Below, piece by piece: positions 13,281-16,334 of a stretch of 16,334 bases of DNA. Under the pieces are notes generated by a model. It saw only the letters and a list, made by a program, of their open reading frames with translations, made no database searches and was not told the origin of the DNA. Source of the stretch: Chloroflexota bacterium (GTDB lineage: Bacteria; Chloroflexota; Dehalococcoidia; JACPPY01); NCBI GenBank assembly GCA_016189825.1, contig JACPRR010000224.1, forward strand, positions 1-16,334, in the 5' to 3' direction. How positions within the stretch are numbered: the stretch's first letter is position 1; each line of letters opens with the position of its first letter. The translations under genes and the position numbers were made by a program.

Positions 13281-14717
13281 ATGGACCGACCTGCTATCGT
13301 CTGCGAAGTTGTTGCGCCCATGGATGTGGCGTCTGCGTTCGACGTTATCAAAGACCGCCCGTACGCTTTCTTCCTCGACAGTGGAATGGGCCCGGCGAAC
13401 CTGGGCCGCTACTCCTTCATCGGCTGCGACCCCTTTCTCGTGTTGAAGAGCAAGGGCGGGAGGTTGAGCGTCGCCCCCCCGGGAGGGGAGAAATGGGAGG
13501 AGGGGAACCCATTTGAGCGGCTACGTATGCTGCTTTCTAGGTATTGGGTCGATGCACCGGGTTCTCCCGTGCCCCTCAACGGCGGTGCGGTCGGGTATTT
13601 GAGCTATGACCTGTGCCACTGGGTAGAGCGGCTCCCGGCAACCGCAGTCGATGACCTGGACCTGCCTGAATGTGTTCTCGGGTTTTATGACGTAACCATT
13701 GCGTTCGACAACCTCACGGGAAGGTCGCACATCGTCTCGACCGGTTTCCCGGAGGCAGACGAAAAGAAAAGGCTGGTAAGGGCCGGAGAAAGGATGGATG
13801 AAGCGCACCACCTGCTTTCGAGGGCCCTCAGGATGAAGGGAGAGCACTTTTTTGAACCGCCGGACGCCAGAGTGCGGCTGAGGTCTAACTTTGCTCCGGA
13901 CGAATACCTGGCCGCAGTGAGGCAAGCGCGCGAGTACATTATCGCCGGCGATATTTTCCAGGTGAACCTCTCTCAGCGGTTCGAAGCCGATCTTGCGGTG
14001 TCTCCCTACGAGCTGTACCGCCGGCTGCGCGCGGCGAACCCGGCGCCATTCGCCTGCTATCTGGACATGGACGATGTCGTCGTCGCCGGCTCTTCCCCTG
14101 AGCGCTTCCTGCGCCTGCGTGGGCGCACTGTCGAGACGAGGCCCATAAAGGGGACCAGGCCTCGCGGACAGGACGCCTCTGCTGACGAAGCCCTGGCCCG
14201 TGAATTGCTCGCCAGCTATAAGGACCGTGCGGAGAATGTGATGATCGTGGACCTGGAGAGAAATGATCTGGGGAGGGTCTGCAAATTCGGCTCCGTCAGG
14301 GTTAAGGAGCTAGCCGCGCTCGAGACGTTCCCGACAGTGTTCCATCTCACTTCGACGGTTGTGGGCGAGCTGCGTGGAGGCACAGACCGCGTCGATCTCC
14401 TGTATGCCACGTTCCCGGGGGGTTCGATAACCGGGGCGCCGAAGGTGCGCTCCATGGAGATCATCGATGAGTTGGAGCCTACTAGGAGGAGCGTCTACAC
14501 GGGAGCCATCGGCTACATGAGTTTCAGCGGAGAGATGGACCTCAATATCGTCATACGCACCTTCCTCATCAAAGGCAAGAAGGCATACTTCCAGGTAGGC
14601 GGGGGCATAGTGTATGATTCTAGACCTGACGACGAATATGAGGAGACGCTGCATAAAGCGAAGGGCCTCATCTCGGCGTTGAAGCTGGCGCCGAGAAGCG
14701 CGGTGGAGGTCGCATGA
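13281..14717 (+). CDS. pabB: Aminodeoxychorismate synthase component I (PabB)
   Basis: Converts chorismate plus ammonia (from PabA) to 4-amino-4-deoxychorismate on the way to p-aminobenzoate and folate. The 478 residues match the chorismate-binding family: LGRYSFIGCDP (41-51), AGDIFQVNLSQRFEA (222-236), SSPERFL (271-277), DLERNDLGRVC (324-334) and FPGGSITGAPK (378-388). The key point is PIKGTRPRG (288-296): Lys290 is the nucleophile that marks PabB, whereas anthranilate synthase TrpE has Ala there. The ATG at 13281 is taken as start because it begins at the first conserved residues; GTG at 13266, preceded by GGAAATAGG, is an alternative adding five residues. It overlaps pabA by ATGA. No trp genes are nearby. 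Confidence 0.93.
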   Translation: MDRPAIVCEVVAPMDVASAFDVIKDRPYAFFLDSGMGPANLGRYSFIGCDPFLVLKSKGGRLSVAPPGGEKWEEGNPFERLRMLLSRYWVDAPGSPVPLNGGAVGYLSYDLCHWVERLPATAVDDLDLPECVLGFYDVTIAFDNLTGRSHIVSTGFPEADEKKRLVRAGERMDEAHHLLSRALRMKGEHFFEPPDARVRLRSNFAPDEYLAAVRQAREYIIAGDIFQVNLSQRFEADLAVSPYELYRRLRAANPAPFACYLDMDDVVVAGSSPERFLRLRGRTVETRPIKGTRPRGQDASADEALARELLASYKDRAENVMIVDLERNDLGRVCKFGSVRVKELAALETFPTVFHLTSTVVGELRGGTDRVDLLYATFPGGSITGAPKVRSMEIIDELEPTRRSVYTGAIGYMSFSGEMDLNIVIRTFLIKGKKAYFQVGGGIVYDSRPDDEYEETLHKAKGLISALKLAPRSAVEVA

Positions 14718-15319
14718 TACTGGTCATCGACAATTACGATTCTTTTGTTTACAACCTGGCTCAGTACCTGGGTGAGCTCGGTTGGGAGCCCGAGGTGTTC
14801 CGCAACGACAAGATCACTGTGGAAGCCATCGCCGATAAGAAGCCTTCGCACGTCGTGATTTCGCCCGGACCGGGCACGCCGGACGACGCGGGCATATCCA
14901 ACGAGACTATACGGCAGTTTGGCGGCAGGATACCGATACTGGGTGTGTGCCTGGGCCATCAGTGCATCGGGCAGGTGTACGGCGGGACGATCGTGCGCGC
15001 GTCAGTACCCATGCACGGCAAGAGCTCGCAGATCTTTCACGACGGCAAGACGGTGTACCGGGGTCTGCCGAATCCATTCGCCGCTGCCCGCTACCATTCG
15101 CTGGTGATCGAACCCAGAAGCGTTCCCCCGTGCCTCGAAGTAAGCGCGCGCACGGAAACGGGCGAGATAATGGGCGTGCGCCACCGTGACTATGTGGTCG
15201 AGGGGGTGCAGTTTCATCCCGAGTCAATCATGACCGAGGCCGGCCACGACCTCTTGCGGAACTTCCTCAGCTATTCCAGTCCTGTGTGGAAAGTGGAGCC
15301 GGACTGTGTCCGGCGCTGA
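14714..15319 (+). CDS. pabA: Glutamine amidotransferase, aminodeoxychorismate synthase component II (PabA)
   Basis: Class I glutamine amidotransferase that supplies ammonia to PabB. The 201 residues carry the complete triad: Cys79 in GVCLGHQCIGQ, His168 and Glu170 in VQFHPES. Other family marks are the start LVIDNYDSFVYNL (3-15), SPGPGTPDDAG (50-60) and the end SIMTEAGHDLLRNFL (171-185). The ATG at 14714 overlaps the pabB stop (ATGA), so the two subunits are translationally coupled. Sequence alone cannot exclude that it also serves anthranilate synthase, as in amphibolic TrpG/PabA of some bacteria, but its partner here is PabB. Confidence 0.94.
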   Translation: MILVIDNYDSFVYNLAQYLGELGWEPEVFRNDKITVEAIADKKPSHVVISPGPGTPDDAGISNETIRQFGGRIPILGVCLGHQCIGQVYGGTIVRASVPMHGKSSQIFHDGKTVYRGLPNPFAAARYHSLVIEPRSVPPCLEVSARTETGEIMGVRHRDYVVEGVQFHPESIMTEAGHDLLRNFLSYSSPVWKVEPDCVRR

Positions 15320-16217
15320 CAAGGGCGGCGGCCGCGACCTGGTGTACTGCAATGGCCGCCTGACGAGCCGCGAACAGGCCGTTGTTCCCGCTTTCGACTA
15401 CGGGTTTCTCTACGGCTTCGGGCTGTTCGAGACCATGCGGGCGTATCATGGCGTCATCTTTCGCCTGGACGAGCATATTGAGCGGTTGCTGCGCGGGGCC
15501 GAGCGGCTCGGTTTCGCCGCTTGCCTGTCGGCGGGAAAGCTGAAAGATGCCTGCAACGAAACGGTGGAGGCAAATTCGCTGCGTGAGGCCAGGGTCCGTC
15601 TGACGGTGACGCCGGGCAACGGCGACGGCATGCCTGCCCCTGACAAATGCGCCAGTCCTACCGTCATGGTGAGGGCCAGCAGTTACACGCCGCACTCGAC
15701 CGAGGTGTACGAACGAGGCTTTTCCGCGGTGGTGGCGACATCCCGGAGATGCCTCGACTCGGTGATGCCTGGCATCAAGAGCCTGTCGTACGCTGAAAAC
15801 CTGCTGGCTAGGTTCCATGCCTCGCGCCAGGCGGCCGATGAGGCCTTGTTCGTAACCGAACGGGGGCTGCTTTTGGAGGGGAGCATCAGCAACGTTTTCC
15901 TTGTATCCGGACCAATCCTGGTGACGCCCTCGGCCCAGGGCATTTTGCCGGGCATAGCCCGCAAGGACGTGCTGGGCCTCGCCGCTGCGCTGGGGATACC
16001 CGTGGAAGAACGGGCGGTGACTTTCCAGGAACTGGTTGGCGCTGACGAGGCTTTCCTGACCAACTCGATTATCGAAATCATGCCGTTGACCAGGGTGGAG
16101 GGCCGCGCCATTGCCGGAGGCGGCCCCGGGCAGGTGACCCGGGAACTGGCGTCCGCGTACCGGTCGCTAGTGGAGACCGCCACAATACAGGGCAGGCTGG
16201 CAATGGGCGAGGGCTGA
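15306..16217 (+). CDS. pabC: Aminodeoxychorismate lyase PabC (PLP fold-type IV aminotransferase family)
   Basis: Pyridoxal-phosphate enzyme that eliminates pyruvate from aminodeoxychorismate to give p-aminobenzoate. The 303 residues show the class IV pattern: YCNGRL (14-19), FDYGFLYGFGLFETMRA (30-46), the PLP lysine Lys158 in GIKSLSYAENLLA, ADEALFV (177-183), and EGSISNVFLV (191-200), which binds the cofactor phosphate. Branched-chain and D-amino-acid transaminases share this fold, but position after pabB-pabA, and the GIKSLSYAENLLAR segment, which resembles the PabC active site, favour PabC. The GTG at 15306 overlaps pabA by 14 bp and has GGAG eight bases upstream. It ends the operon; no terminator hairpin is seen. 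Confidence 0.87.
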   Translation: MSGADKGGGRDLVYCNGRLTSREQAVVPAFDYGFLYGFGLFETMRAYHGVIFRLDEHIERLLRGAERLGFAACLSAGKLKDACNETVEANSLREARVRLTVTPGNGDGMPAPDKCASPTVMVRASSYTPHSTEVYERGFSAVVATSRRCLDSVMPGIKSLSYAENLLARFHASRQAADEALFVTERGLLLEGSISNVFLVSGPILVTPSAQGILPGIARKDVLGLAAALGIPVEERAVTFQELVGADEAFLTNSIIEIMPLTRVEGRAIAGGGPGQVTRELASAYRSLVETATIQGRLAMGEG

Positions 16218-16220
16218 AGT

Positions 16221-16249
16221 TTGCCTGGATGCAGATGCTAACCTACAAT
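16221..16249 (+). promoter_or_regulatory. Sigma-70 type promoter candidate for the last gene
   Basis: TTGCCT (16221-16226) and TACAAT (16244-16249) are exactly 17 bp apart, with a transcript start expected near 16256. It separates the next gene from the pab operon. Confidence 0.55.
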
Positions 16250-16280
16250 TTATCTATGGAGATATGCGAGGAGAATCAGC

Positions 16281-16334
16281 ATGGCAGATATGAAAAGCGC
16301 TTATGAGCGCGCTATGGAAAGGGCCGAGAAGATC
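16281..16334 (+). CDS. Start of an unidentified gene, 3' end outside window
   Basis: ATG at 16281 opens a frame that runs off the window after 18 codons (start MADMKSAYERAMERAEKI). GAGGAG (16268-16273) lies seven bases upstream and a promoter candidate precedes it, so this is a real start. The visible part is a charged, heptad-like amphipathic helix. Too little is present to name a family. Confidence 0.7.
   Translation, partial: MADMKSAYERAMERAEKI

Noticed and set aside
13281..15319. Anthranilate synthase TrpE-TrpG
   Set aside because: Component I has the PabB lysine in PIKGT, and the third gene is a PabC-like lyase rather than trpD.

Overview
The window is 16.3 kb of GC-rich, gene-dense bacterial chromosome with 16 supported protein genes, two of them cut by the window edges. 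I see no rRNA, tRNA, CRISPR array, insertion sequence or phage gene. Bacterial Shine-Dalgarno sites, a lipoprotein-type PstS and frequent GTG starts with 4-bp stop/start overlaps show a bacterium. The NurA/HerA pair, a separate HAS-barrel protein and a MetF fused to the cysteine-rich MetV-type domain suggest an uncultured anaerobic lineage. Chloroflexota (Dehalococcoidia-like) is my best guess; this is inference from gene content, not a phylogenetic result.

Layout. (1) 1-732, +: 3' part of a multi-pass membrane protein. (2) 758-2228, -: a PQ-loop/SemiSWEET small transporter and, upstream of it on the same strand, the phosphate-binding lipoprotein PstS. (3) 2423-5807, +: pstC-pstA-pstB-phoU, divergent from pstS, completing a high-affinity phosphate importer and its regulator; nurA (5821-7041) follows phoU after 13 bp. 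(4) 7131-10942, alternating strands: a zinc-dependent medium-chain dehydrogenase (-), a small HxGH cytidylyltransferase-fold enzyme (+), a pair of short palindromic repeats, and a 669-residue methylenetetrahydrofolate reductase (-). (5) 11070-16217, +: a tightly packed series of a HAS-barrel protein, the HerA hexameric ATPase, and pabB-pabA-pabC for p-aminobenzoate synthesis. (6) 16281-end, +: first 18 codons of another gene behind a good promoter candidate.

How the genes fit together. PstSCAB imports phosphate and PhoU links transport to the (absent here) PhoR/PhoB-type system. NurA and HerA are partners in DNA end resection but sit in two units 4.6 kb apart: nurA behind phoU, herA behind a HAS-barrel gene. 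The pab genes make the folate precursor pABA, and the large divergent gene next to them is a folate C1 enzyme, so the right half has a folate theme.

The most unusual items are the MetF-MetV fusion with an N-terminal receiver-like domain that has lost every phosphorylation residue, a four-cysteine cluster inside NurA, the extra HAS-barrel protein translationally coupled to HerA, and a 12-bp tandem repeat between pstB and phoU that resembles actinobacterial PHO-box units.
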